Shown here piece by piece: positions 43,230 to 54,600 of a stretch of DNA of 64,000 nucleotides (positions are counted from its first letter, which is position 1; the number at the start of each line of letters is the position of its first letter). Source of the DNA: Malachius bipustulatus (lineage: Eukaryota; Arthropoda; Insecta; Coleoptera; Melyridae); contig OU342639.1 of assembly GCA_910589415.1 (NCBI GenBank), positions 8,254,268 through 8,318,267 on the forward strand, read 5' to 3'. A program made the translations under genes and the position numbers. The notes under the pieces were generated by a model, which worked only from the letters and a program-made list of their open reading frames with translations, made no database searches and had not been told where the DNA came from.

Positions 43230-45536
43230 TGTAACCGGCGGGGGATGAGATGATGTGAAAATCTCTTTTCCTTAACGTTCACTCTTCCGATAGATCGAAC
43301 ACACAACTTGCGTTGTTTGCTCTCACTATCGTTATTATGAAGTTAAAGTCTCCCTGTCACATTAGTCCTTTGGCTGGCCGAGCGGTTTGTCAGAAAAAGG
43401 CTTTCGAAAAGAATGGTAGGTAGGGGCTACACCATCTCAATTAATATGAGTGGCAGCTCTTTTTGGGGATTATTCGAGGTAACTCATGGCTCTATTCTAT
43501 ACTTATCTTTCGCTGATGTTTCCTGAAATCTGGACTTCTGCCCTGTTGGTCATCTTAATAATTATTGTAGGTAGCTTTATATCACTGACTTGATCTTGTC
43601 ACTTACTCACTGGGAAGTTTATTGTTGAACAAATAAAATTTAGAAAATAATAAAAATCAATTAAATTCTACTGACTTCCTCTGCCTTGTTGTAACTCAAG
43701 TTATTCGATTATTAATTTGATGCTTTAATTAAATTTCATGGGTGGAAAAGAAAGGCCACATTGCAAATAAATTTACAATTTATTAAAATTTAAATTAATT
43801 GGAAAACGACTACATTTATTTGAAATAAGAAATATCACGATTGTCAATCGATTGATTAATTATTGGTCAATGACTTAATCCTAGGTAAACCTGTATCTGG
43901 AGCAATAAAACATTTCGGTCGCGTTCATTGCGGGTTAATTTCCCTTGAGTGAATTTCGTACCAAAAGTCGCGATTTCTGGCCAGTCATCCTTCTAAGGGG
44001 ATGGACCAAAAATTTAGATAGTGATCACTCCGATATTTTTTATTACTCCCCCATCCAATTTAGAAATACAACTAGATGCTCCAAGCACCCACAAAAATAA
44101 TAAATTCGTTAACCGACCATTATAGAATTTTAAGGTGAACCAGCCTTTGCTGGCTTACGAACAATAAACTAAAATTATGCCAATTTTAGGACTCGAAGAC
44201 ATAAGTAGGTATGTTATTCTTAATTACAAAATATTTTAATCAGACTGACACCGTCTGTCCATTATTGATGAACTAATTCCTGAATTTTAACTCATCGAGT
44301 CGTAAAATTGGAGGTGGCATAAAAAAAAAATAAATGAAAGGTTAATCTTACAGACTACATTCTACCTTAACATCCGTTGGCAGCAGGCTCTTGTTTACTA
44401 TTGATCCTTACATTATTTGTCCACAAACAACACTTGTACACTTCCGAACCTAACGGACCCTTTATGACCCTAATAGTTAATCACCGTGGCGCGATCACTC
44501 CCTCGCAAGTTCGATTCGTCTCTCTTAATTTGCTTTCCTAGCACTATCACCCGCCTATTTTTCCGGCTTACGATTCCCTCTATATATGGATTAACTTTCC
44601 CTTAAAATTTGCCGCGCTCCCAGAGCATCCTGCGACCGACGATTAGGTACCACTACCCTCGTCTTCCTATTTAATTAATCCGCGCACCCCGTGCGATTAC
44701 TTTCTCCCGGTACCCCGTACCACAGCAATATATTTTATTTCCTAGATCTTCATAAATTCTCTCGCGCCCCCAGAGCACCTACCGTCAACGCTTCACACTC
44801 GTTGAGTTCCCACGTAACCGAGTTCCTATCCTATCACACTCCCTCGCGACCAACGCTTACTCTATTGTCATCTCGATTTATTTATTTCCGCATACTCCGT
44901 GAGTACCTATACGACCGACTCTCTATACCTTCTCCGCGGACTCTATGCGACTTAATTCCCCGACACCCGGTGTCGTCTTTTTCCCTATTTTCAACCCCTT
45001 AGGTCTAAGCGTCACTGCCTCAACTTTTCACGTTACCGAGTCGCGTCTTATTCTCTCAACTTTCGTGCGATTACTCTCTTTTCACGATTTTCAACCCCCT
45101 AGGTCTAAGCGTCACTGCCTCCGATTTTCACGTTACCGAGTCGCGTCTTATTCTCTCAACTTCCGTGCGATTACTCTCGTGTCTACCTACTTAATCGTCT
45201 CCGTGACCTGATTAAATTCATTATCCCGTGTCTAGACGTAATGGAATTTTCTATTCGCTAGTTTTGCCGCCTGTTACAAACGGACCCTTGTTCATGTCGT
45301 CCGTTTCTCATGGATTTCAGTTACGCGAGCCTTCTGCCAAGGCCAACCTCCAGACTATAACTAACTATTATACATGCATCATTAAGATTATAATATTCTT
45401 AACAGAGAAAAGACCTGAGCTCTATGTTCAAATGTAAATCACGTTTTACTTCTGGATATTTTTCTTTTACCCAGCTGAATTCTTAATTCCCCTGATATTT
45501 CAAAATACGGACTGTCGATGTTCTCGACATGTCACA
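43230..45536 (-). repeat. LTR (3' LTR in element sense)
   Basis: 2,307 bp, TGTAACC...GTCACA on plus. It holds a 100-bp tandem duplication at about 44980-45180 (AGGTCTAAGCGTCACTGCCT at 45001 and 45101). Plus-strand frames inside it (at 44691, 44945 and 45228) recur exactly in the other LTR and are antisense to transcription; I do not call them genes. Confidence 0.97.
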
Positions 45537-45550
45537 TAGCTTCCCCCTTT
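45537..45550 (-). other. Polypurine tract
   Basis: On the minus strand AAAGGGGGAAGCTA abuts the 3' LTR, the expected plus-strand DNA priming site. Confidence 0.8.
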
Positions 45551-45763
45551 ATAAAAAGTAACTACGTATTCCAGCGTATTACTTTTTTCCAAACTAGAGC
45601 TGAGGTTGTCCAAAACTAAAGTACATACAATATAATAAGGGATCCTGGTCCCTTCTCAACAAGTTATATTAATCCTAAGATTACTGTTTCCTTTACATAT
45701 TCTGATGTTCTAGGGACTATCAACACTATGATGTCGAACAACACTTCATGACCTGTCCGTTAC

Positions 45764-47797
45764 TCACTCGCTCGTGGTAGGTGTAACATGATCTGTCCAG
45801 TGTGACTCCGGCTGGGTCAATGTCAAGGTCGGATATAGTTTCGGGGCCCGACCTTCTTCTACGCGAGAACATTTCGCGGCGGTTGTATGTTCCAATTCGG
45901 CTTCCGTAGCGATTCCTACCTCGGACGCCACTGTGTGCTGCCCATTTTTGTTTCTTAAATGTCTCTGCACTAATATCATTGCAAGCGAGTTCCACACACA
46001 AGCAATTAATTGTAGTCCACACCCAAGTGTTTGGTAAAGATGTAAACCGTTTATGATCACACCGATCGCGTACTTGCAAAGTTTGAAGATGAAGTAAAAT
46101 CCCATGATCCCACTGATGAAGGTTCCTAGATCTACGAACCATCCCCACATTTGTTTCATGGATGAATGTGCGAGTTCCTTTATTTCGTCCGTATTGAAAA
46201 TACGAAGGACCGAATAGCCTTGACCGCTAGTGTCTAATCCCGCTACACGACGCGTTATTATGTTTTCCACTGCCTTCCGCTCGATACCAAATGTTAGTAT
46301 GCGCTGCACCTGTCCCACTTCTTCTTGGGTGTAGAGTCCTGCTTGTCCGACTGGGAGGATGGGTTGAAATTGTAACGTTGGATATGGTTGGACCTGTAGT
46401 TTCTTAGGTTCTCTCTTTACGGTGGGGAATGGAGTGAGTCCTATCCATTCGTTGTCTATTTCATATAATGGCGGTGCTGCAGCATTACAATCTATTTGCT
46501 CAGCTGTCTCCTGCAATACGTGAGTTATTGGGGCCATAAACAAGTTTCTTTCGTCTAACTGCACTGGTAGCTCGTGAAAACATTCTGATGTTCTCCTGAT
46601 TGTAACAATCTTGGGTATACATCTCATTATATATAGGACTTCGCCCAGCACTCTGCCTACGTAACCAGGTTCATTCTGCAGTAGTTGACTTACAGTATTA
46701 GGTGAGAACGGTGCCATCAGTAAGCGATTTCTCAAGATTTCCCGCTGTAGCAAACACCGACGGTGAATTACGTCTAAGTAAATCTTCTCTAGTTCCCTCT
46801 TGTATGCTTGTTCGATGTACATGAATTTACTATTCACGTACATCATTAAATCAGTGTTTTCAGGAATCAAACTCATTTTAGAGGTGGTGGAAAAGTCATT
46901 ATCTCCTATCAGTACCATCAATCTGGGATGTTCTGTCTGCCACACTTCTTCTCCGCAAACCAACTTTGTTTTGACAAGATTTACCGCAAATATCTTCTCA
47001 GCGTTCTCGACAACTAGTGTTTCTTCCTTCGTGGATCGGCTTGTAACTTTCCTGGCTGCTCCGTTGTACAACAGCGTATAACTGGGCTGGCAATCATTCT
47101 TATTCTCCTCGTCCCAGACTGTCTCTCCCAGCACCGAGTCGAAACAATAACCTGACATAAACGGACAGGTTACTCCTCCTAGCAAACTTATCTCATTGTC
47201 GTTGATCCTAACCTTGGTGAAGTAATCTCGTACGTTTAAAGTTATGGCGGCTACCACAACAACATCTTGCCAAGTGTTTACGCCTTCTTGATAGGTAACC
47301 CCGTTACAGTCTCCATTTGCATCTACCTCTCCGGCGATCGTCACGGAAGCTGAAGTGCTCCCATTCATAGTTATCTGGCCAATTTGATGGTGAAATAATT
47401 GAAGCGATCTGTACCGATGGACGTTGCGGCATTCCTCAGCTCCTAACTGGTGGATGTAACTGGACATGCTCTGGCTGACTAATGAACTGTGGGACCAATG
47501 TCCACAATGCATTTTCATCTGTACTACTTCTACTAGACAAGTCATTACGTGATGTAATCTGATCTCATTCCGCTGTATAACCTTGATCCGTATCTTCTCA
47601 ACAAGGTACTCCGATTCAGGTTCCGGGCACTTTGCAACGTCCTTTATGGAAATCATTGTGAGGTTGACCCTCTGGTCTTCACAGTCGTATGCTACAAGTC
47701 CTTCCGCTTTGATAATGTTCATTACACAGAGACTTAACAACACGAAGAACTTCATCTTGACCGTTCGCGATTTTTCCCGTTTAATAGTTTGGTGCAC
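45764..47797 (-). CDS. env: Env-type glycoprotein, chuvirus-glycoprotein-like
   Basis: An intact ORF of 677 residues (663 if Met15 at 47755 is used). Met15 starts a clear signal peptide, MKFFVLLSLCVMNIIKAEG. The ectodomain is Cys-rich with NLT and NGS glycosylation sites. A membrane anchor begins near residue 559 (TFISGIMGFYFIFKLCKYAI) and further hydrophobic residues run to about 612, before a charged tail. The start YDCEDQRVNLTMISIKDVAK and the region LGEVLYIMRCIPKIVTIRR...CFHELPV resemble glycoproteins of chuviruses (Jingchuvirales), known to have been captured by arthropod retroelements. I see no RxKR furin site or baculovirus-F-type pattern as in classic errantivirus env. It lies 860 bases after pol, so a spliced RNA is likely. 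The role would be membrane entry or cell-to-cell spread; function is inferred. Confidence 0.75.
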   Translation of the reverse strand: MHQTIKREKSRTVKMKFFVLLSLCVMNIIKAEGLVAYDCEDQRVNLTMISIKDVAKCPEPESEYLVEKIRIKVIQRNEIRLHHVMTCLVEVVQMKMHCGHWSHSSLVSQSMSSYIHQLGAEECRNVHRYRSLQLFHHQIGQITMNGSTSASVTIAGEVDANGDCNGVTYQEGVNTWQDVVVVAAITLNVRDYFTKVRINDNEISLLGGVTCPFMSGYCFDSVLGETVWDEENKNDCQPSYTLLYNGAARKVTSRSTKEETLVVENAEKIFAVNLVKTKLVCGEEVWQTEHPRLMVLIGDNDFSTTSKMSLIPENTDLMMYVNSKFMYIEQAYKRELEKIYLDVIHRRCLLQREILRNRLLMAPFSPNTVSQLLQNEPGYVGRVLGEVLYIMRCIPKIVTIRRTSECFHELPVQLDERNLFMAPITHVLQETAEQIDCNAAAPPLYEIDNEWIGLTPFPTVKREPKKLQVQPYPTLQFQPILPVGQAGLYTQEEVGQVQRILTFGIERKAVENIITRRVAGLDTSGQGYSVLRIFNTDEIKELAHSSMKQMWGWFVDLGTFISGIMGFYFIFKLCKYAIGVIINGLHLYQTLGCGLQLIACVWNSLAMILVQRHLRNKNGQHTVASEVGIATEAELEHTTAAKCSRVEEGRAPKLYPTLTLTQPESHWTDHVTPTTSE

Positions 47798-48660
47798 CGA
47801 GTTTGATCACTTTCACTTCCTAACCATATGGATTGTCTTCGCGTACACTTTACCTTTCCGAAGCACAGTTTTCAGCAGTCTATCACTTGGCTACCACTTG
47901 CGAGTTTATTCCGCTAGAACATGAACTCAATTAACATGGTCGTCTTTTCTACAAGTTACCTACATCTGATTGAAAATTCTTCAACCTCATCCCTATGCTA
48001 CACATACTCATACATGATTACCGAGTAACAGAGTTTAATCCATCCCAAGAAGGAGTCACGATCTGCCCGATAGGAAGGAAAAAACATACTCATAAAGAGT
48101 AAAGAACGCGTCTTCACTAGATGCTGGTATTGACCTTCCTCCTGTCCTGAGATAGAGCCAAAACCACTACTCAGTTAATGATTATTTAACAACTTTACAC
48201 ACACAGAGTTACCTATGCTAAGATACATGGTAGTGCTGATGACCCCTTTCTACTTTCTAATCACCTTAGTATCTACATAGTACCTACTCTAATCTTAACT
48301 ACTTTTGTTCATTAGCATTTAGCCGTAACGAACAGACCAGGTGCCTACTACAATGAGTAGCCAACTCGTCTTCAACAAGGTTACAATCAAAATTTAATAT
48401 TGAGCATCAGATACTTCATTACTTTTTGACAAGGGTACAACCAAAATTTAATATCGGGTTTCAATTATTACTTCTTTATTTATTAATTACTGAATGATTA
48501 AATAATTTACAACAATAAATTTATACAGATAGTTTCTGTCTCCCAGCTGACTCGATTTCATGGCTTGCTTGCCGAACAGTCACCCTATCTTTCGGTTTCT
48601 TCCTTCGTCCGACTCTTCCAAGTGACAGGAACTGTTTTTATCTTCAGGTTGTTACTGGTT
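47798..48660. other. pol-env intergenic region of the LTR element
   Basis: No ORF in either sense. It presumably carries the splice acceptor for the env RNA, which I could not single out. Confidence 0.5.
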
Positions 48661-51600
48661 TTACAAATCTAGGCGGACCGGTGGCCGTCTCGCTCTGGTA
48701 GATCTTCTAGGAATTCTGTCAGGAGGATACCTAGCTGGTACTCTGACTCTTACCTCAGGCTGTTGAGCTATCATGGCAGGTGCCGGATAATACAGAACTT
48801 GCGGGCAGTAGGGCAAGTAGGTCTGGGTATATTCTCGTACTCGTCGCTCCTCCTTTCGTACATCCTTATCCTTTGGTTCTGAGTCGTCATTTAAGTCATA
48901 TTCACTGCTCTCCGAACTACTTTCGTCTGTCGAGTAAGTATCAAGGTCGACTTCTCTTCTCGTTTTTCTGACAGTTTTTGAATTCTTATTCTTCCTACCG
49001 TGTCGTGTCTCTTGTTCCAGGACATATTCGTCTTCGTCAAATTCTTCGTCTTCTTCTTCTGTCTCCTCTTCGTTCTCGTCTTCTTCTTCTTCAATATCGT
49101 CCTCATGGTGGTCCACATACTTATCGATGTTGGCTTTACGTTTGGTAACCGGTCTGGTTATTTCTTTCAGTCGGGGGATGTCCTGAGGAGAAAGTCTCTC
49201 TACATACGGTTTCATTCTATCAATCATGACCGTGTATTCCTTCTGTTTGGTTTGGTGCTTTACAACGAATGTTTTCTCTCCTAATTTCTTGACTATTTCC
49301 ATGGGTCCGAGCCAAGCGGCGCTCAATTTTCTTGAATGTCCCAACTTTGCAGCCATGTTTTTGATGTATACAAAATCTCCTTCGCTAAAATGTTTCTCTT
49401 TAGTCTTCTTGTCGTACTGAACCTTCCTCTTGACACCGGCTTTCTCCAAACTTTCACTAACCGTTTGATACACATTCTTAAATCTTTCTGAAAGTTCTGC
49501 TGAGAAGTTTTCGTCGTAATTATATCTTCTTCTAGATGATGCTATAAAATCGTCCACGGGTAATTTCTGCTCTCGTCCGTGCATGAGATAGAACGGACTA
49601 TGTCCTGTCGACGAGTGCACTCTTCCTCTTATGGCCATCAATATGTATGGTATATAGTCATCCCAGTCTCGTTGATTCTTTTCTATATAATGTGATAACA
49701 TAATCTTCATATCCCGATGCATCCGTTCGATACTGCCATTTTCTTGTGGTGAATAACTTGCGGTGTGTATTTGGCGAATCCCCAATAACTTGCAAACTTC
49801 TTTCATTAGCTTTGAGGTAAATTCTGTTCCAAGATCACTTAGTAATTTACTTGGTGTTCCGTGCCTTGTTATTACATGCTCTACAAACGCTCTCGCCACT
49901 GTGTCGGCTTTGTGATCGGGCAGAGGTATTGCTTCCGGATATTTGGTGAACAGATCTAGTACGGTGAGTATGTATCGATTTCCTTTATATGTGCTTACCA
50001 ATGGACCTACTATATCAACGGATATTGTTTCGAATGGTCTTGACGAATTGCGGAAAGTTTTTAGGGGTGCCTTTCCTAAGTGTGGGGATGTTTTCCTTTC
50101 TTGACACTTCTCGCAACTTCTACAATATTCGATAACATCCTTTCTCATGGTTAACCAATAAAATCTTCTCTGGATGATGCTAAGCGTCTTCTCTTGTCCA
50201 GGGTGTCCGACTAATGGTGAATCATGGAATTCCTGAAATACTTCTTTCCTCATTGATTTGGGTAACAGTAACAAATCTTCATGATCTTGATTTCGTGTTA
50301 GGTATAGTATACCATCCTTGTCTATGTAGTATTTTTCTAAGGTCTCTGGATCTTCATTATGATATTGTTGTAGCACTATTCTGCAGTAGTCATCTCGTTC
50401 CTGTAATGTCTTTATCCTTTCCTTATCCCACATGGGTTCCCATGCTAAGTCCGGTTGGACTACGTTCACTGTTGCTCTGTTAGCAGATGTACTTTCATGA
50501 TCATAGATGCTTACCTGCACATCCGAATTGAAGAACAGAAAATTTACCATATCTTTTACTTCTCCCCAATCTAATTTATCTTCATCGCAACCTAATTTCG
50601 GAATGGCCAGGTGCGTGTCATTGTTATCTTTACAGATCTGCTTTAGATTTACCAGTGTTGTCCATAACAGCTCGTAGGTGGGTTTTTGATAAAGTCGTCC
50701 CTTGGTGATCAAGTAATAAATGTTTCTTGTTGGCAAATTTAGTTGTGCGATCTCTCCTAAATTCTTGTTCTGTTGTTTTAATTCATTGATCGATCCGTAA
50801 AGTCTTCTGAATTCTAGTGCTATTCCTTTGGTCATGGCGAAATCTTGGGATACACAATTTGCAAGGGCATGCCCCTCCGGTGTAGTGAAGATGTTTCCCT
50901 GTCGTATCTCAACATTTTTCGCGATGGGTATATCATGTTGTTGCTGGTATGCTTTAAAGTCTTCGTACGTGACATTTAGATAATTATCTTCGTCGTTATG
51001 CATTCGGCTCAGACTATCAGCGTTGCCATGTATTCGACCTGGACGGTGAATGATTTCATATTCATAAGTACCTAATTGCATAGCCCATCTCGTTAATCTC
51101 GAACTTGGATCTTTCATGTTCATTACCCACTTCAGAGGACGGTGGTCTGTGATGATAACAAATTTCTTCCCATACAAGAAACATCTAAACTGGTTTACTC
51201 CAAACATGACCGCAGCCAGTTCTTTCTCCGTAGTTATATAATTCAATTGGGCCTTAGTAAATTGTTTGCTTGCATAAGCTATTGGTTTCTCATGGCCGTT
51301 GCGTGATTGGCTCAAAATGGCTCCCATTCCAGTTCCGCTCGCGTCCACTTCTAGCACAAATGGTTGAGTGATGTCAGGGAAAATAAGTATCGATTCTGAC
51401 GTTAACGACGCCTTTAGTTCGTCTATGGCATTTAATACATCGGTTGTAACTTTGAATGGTACACCCTTCTTCGTTAAGTTTGTCAACGGAGCTGCAATCT
51501 TAGCTATATTTGGGATAAATCTTCTATAAAAGTTCACGATTCCTAAGAATGAACGTACACCTCTCACGTTTCTAGGAATTGGGAATTCCTTGATGACTTC

Positions 51601-54600
51601 GATCTTTTGTGGATCAGGTTTTACTCCGGTCTGGCACAGTATATGTCCTAAATATTTCACCTGCCTCTTCAAGAAATCACATTTTTCTGCCTTGAGCTTG
51701 ATGTTCGCCGCTCGAAGTCTTTCAAAAACCTTTGTTAATCGCTTCAAATGCTCGTCTACACCTCCAGCATTGAATATGATGACGTCATCCAGATATACCA
51801 TACAGATGTCTCCTATCAATCCAGACATAATGGTTGACATAAATCGTTGGAACGTCGCGGGGGCATTACAAAGTCCAAATGGCATTTTCGTATATTCATA
51901 GTGGTCGTTATAGGTAGAGAACGCTGTTAGCGGTATGGCTTGTTCTTCCATTTCTATCTGGTGGTAGGCTTGCGTGATGTCCACTGTCGTAAACAACATC
52001 TCCTTCCCTGGTGTATAAACTTGTGTTATGTCAGCGATATTTGGTAATGGGTAATATTCTTTCTGCGTGACTGCATTCAACCCTCTGTAGTCTATACATA
52101 GCCGCAGCTTCTCCGTTCCGTCGGGTAACTGTTTGACTACTAGTACTACAGGAGCAGACCATGGGCTGCTGGAAGGGCGGATTATTCCTTGTTCCATTAA
52201 TTTGTCTAACTCACTTTGAACCTTCTCTCTCTTGTGGAACGGTATTCTGTAGGGCGGTTTGCAAATTGGTTTAGCCCCTGCTTCGAGGAAAATGTGATGC
52301 TTCACTTGACTAGTTGTTGATAGTTTTTCCCCTTCCTCTTGAAATAAATCCTTGAATTCATCCAACAGTTTCTCTAACTTCTCCTGATCTCGCGTGTCTA
52401 AATGTTCCATCTGAAATTTCCTTTTTTCCACAACCTTGCCGGTCGTTGTCACTCCATTAACCTCTCCTACAATCTGTTCCGTCATTTCTTCTCCACTATG
52501 TGCTATTGCAATGTTTGTATTCTTCTGTAAAGTTATCTCGCGTTCCGTGGGGTTCATCACTATTACAGATACTGTATCTTGGGTTTCTGCCACCATTCGG
52601 GCTACTAGAAGTCCTTGTTGTTCCGTCTCTAAAGGCTCAATTACTAGAACTTTTCCTGTAATGGTGTGCTTACATTTTCCGGGTACGATCGTTTGTCCTC
52701 TGGATTGGATTGTCATTTCGACTTCGAGTATGACCTCGGTTTCAGTTAAGACGTCTTTCTCTTCTTTGTTTTCTAAACCTTGTTCCTGTATTCCTGTATT
52801 ATTTCCGGAACCTTGGTCCTGTAATCCTGTATTAGTCCTGGAGCCCTGCTCCTGTAATCCTTCATTATTCCTGGAACCCTGTTCCTGTAAACCTTTATTA
52901 TTCCTGGAGCCCTGCTCCTGTAAACCTTCATTATTCCTGGAACCCAGTTCCTGTAAACCTTTATTATTCCTGGAGCCCTGCTCCTGTAAACCTTCATTAT
53001 TCCTGGAACCCAGTTCCTGTAAACCTTTATTATTCCTGGAGCCCTGCTCCTGTAAACCTTCATTATTCCTGGAACCCAGTTCCTGTAAACCTTTATTATT
53101 CCTGGAGCCCTGCTCCTGTAAACCTTCATTATTCCTGGAACCCAGTTCCTGTAAACCTTTATTATTCCTGGAGCCCTGCTCCTGTAAACCTTCATTATTC
53201 CTGGAACCCAGTTCCTGTAAACCTTTATTATTCCTGGAGCCCTGCTCCTGTAAACCTTCATTATTCCTGGAACTCAGTTCCTGTAAACTTTTATTATTCC
53301 GGGAGCCCTGCTCCTGTAATCCTGTATTATTTCTGGAACCCTGTTCCTGTAAACTTTTATTATTCCTGGAGCCCTGCTCCTGTAAACCTTCATTATTCCT
53401 GGAACCCAGTTCCTGTAAACCTTTATTATTCCTGGAGCCCTGCTCCTGTAAACCTTCATTATTCCTGGAACCCAGTTCCTGTAAACTTTTATTATTCCGG
53501 GAGCCCTGCTCCTGTAATCCTGTATTATTCCTGGAACCCAGTTCCTGTAAATCTTCATTATTTCTGGAGCCCTGCTCCTGTAAACCTTCATTATTCCTGG
53601 AACCCAGTTCCTGTAAATCTTCATTATTTCTGGAGCCCTGCTCCTGTAAACCTTCATTATTCCTGGAACCCAGTTCCTGTAAACCTTTATTATTCCTGGA
53701 GCCCTGCTCCTGTAAACCTTCATTATTCCTGGAACCCAGTTCCTGTAAATTTATATTATTCCCGGAGCCCTGCTCCTGTAATCCTGTATTATTCTTGGAA
53801 CCCAGTTCCTGTAAATCTTCATTATTTCTGGAGCCCTGCTCCTGTAAACCTTCATTATTCCTGGAATCGTGTTTCTCGGGTCCATATGCTCCAATCGCTC
53901 CTCTTCCTTTCCTCAGGGAAGTTCCAATAGGTGAAGTTATTCCTTGTAGGTCCCTTCCCAAGCCTTTTCCCGGTTGGAATCCCATCTGCAGCATTATCTT
54001 CATCCCAGCTCCGTACGTAGAGCCATAACTTTCATTTATTGTTGTCTTCAGCTCATCGTGGCATTCCCTTGCTCCTGCTTGTTCTGTAATGTTGTTTACT
54101 TTCGTATTATCTTGTTGAATTCCTCCTGAGACAAATCTAATAAAAGGTTGGGGCAATGTGCGGTTTTGTCTGCTACCTAGATTTCTCCCATGTCCATATC
54201 CTGAACTACTCTTCGTGACCTTGCTTCCGGCATTCCTGGCCTTGCCGATGTCCTTGTGGTAATTTCTTCCTGAAATACTCTCGTAACTTCTGTTTCTGTT
54301 GTCGGCTGGTTCAGAGCGGTTTCTATTGGTCTCCCTATTCACCATATACACTCGTATTCCTCGGAGTTCATGTTCTGCTTCTTCGTTTGTCAACACTACT
54401 AACGTCACGCCCCACAAGTGCAATTTTGGCGCTGCTGCTGGATTGTACTGGAAGGTGCAAGCCTGTTGACTAAGAAAATCTCTGCCCAGTAATATGTCTG
54501 CTTCCTGAAACAAGCTGTCGTCTACGATAATAAGGGACGCTTTTGCTTCTCCTCTTTTCTTAGGCTTAACATCAATAGTCACATCGATGACTCCATGTAA

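Noticed and set aside
43372..43400. tRNA-like TGGCCGAGCGGTTTGTCAGA in both LTRs
   Set aside because: It looks like a Leu/Ser tRNA A box, but no B box or acceptor stem follows, so it is not a tRNA gene.
44691..45437. Plus-strand frames in the LTR, repeated exactly at 58041-58787
   Set aside because: Antisense to the element and duplicated only because the LTRs are identical; no protein-like pattern.
52773..53723. Two further repeat-only frames (162 and 149 codons) on minus
   Set aside because: Same cause: alternative frames of the 33-bp repeat.
52436..54028. 530-codon open frame on the plus strand, antisense to pol
   Set aside because: It exists because the 33-bp repeat has no stop in any frame; it has no family resemblance and no start context of note.
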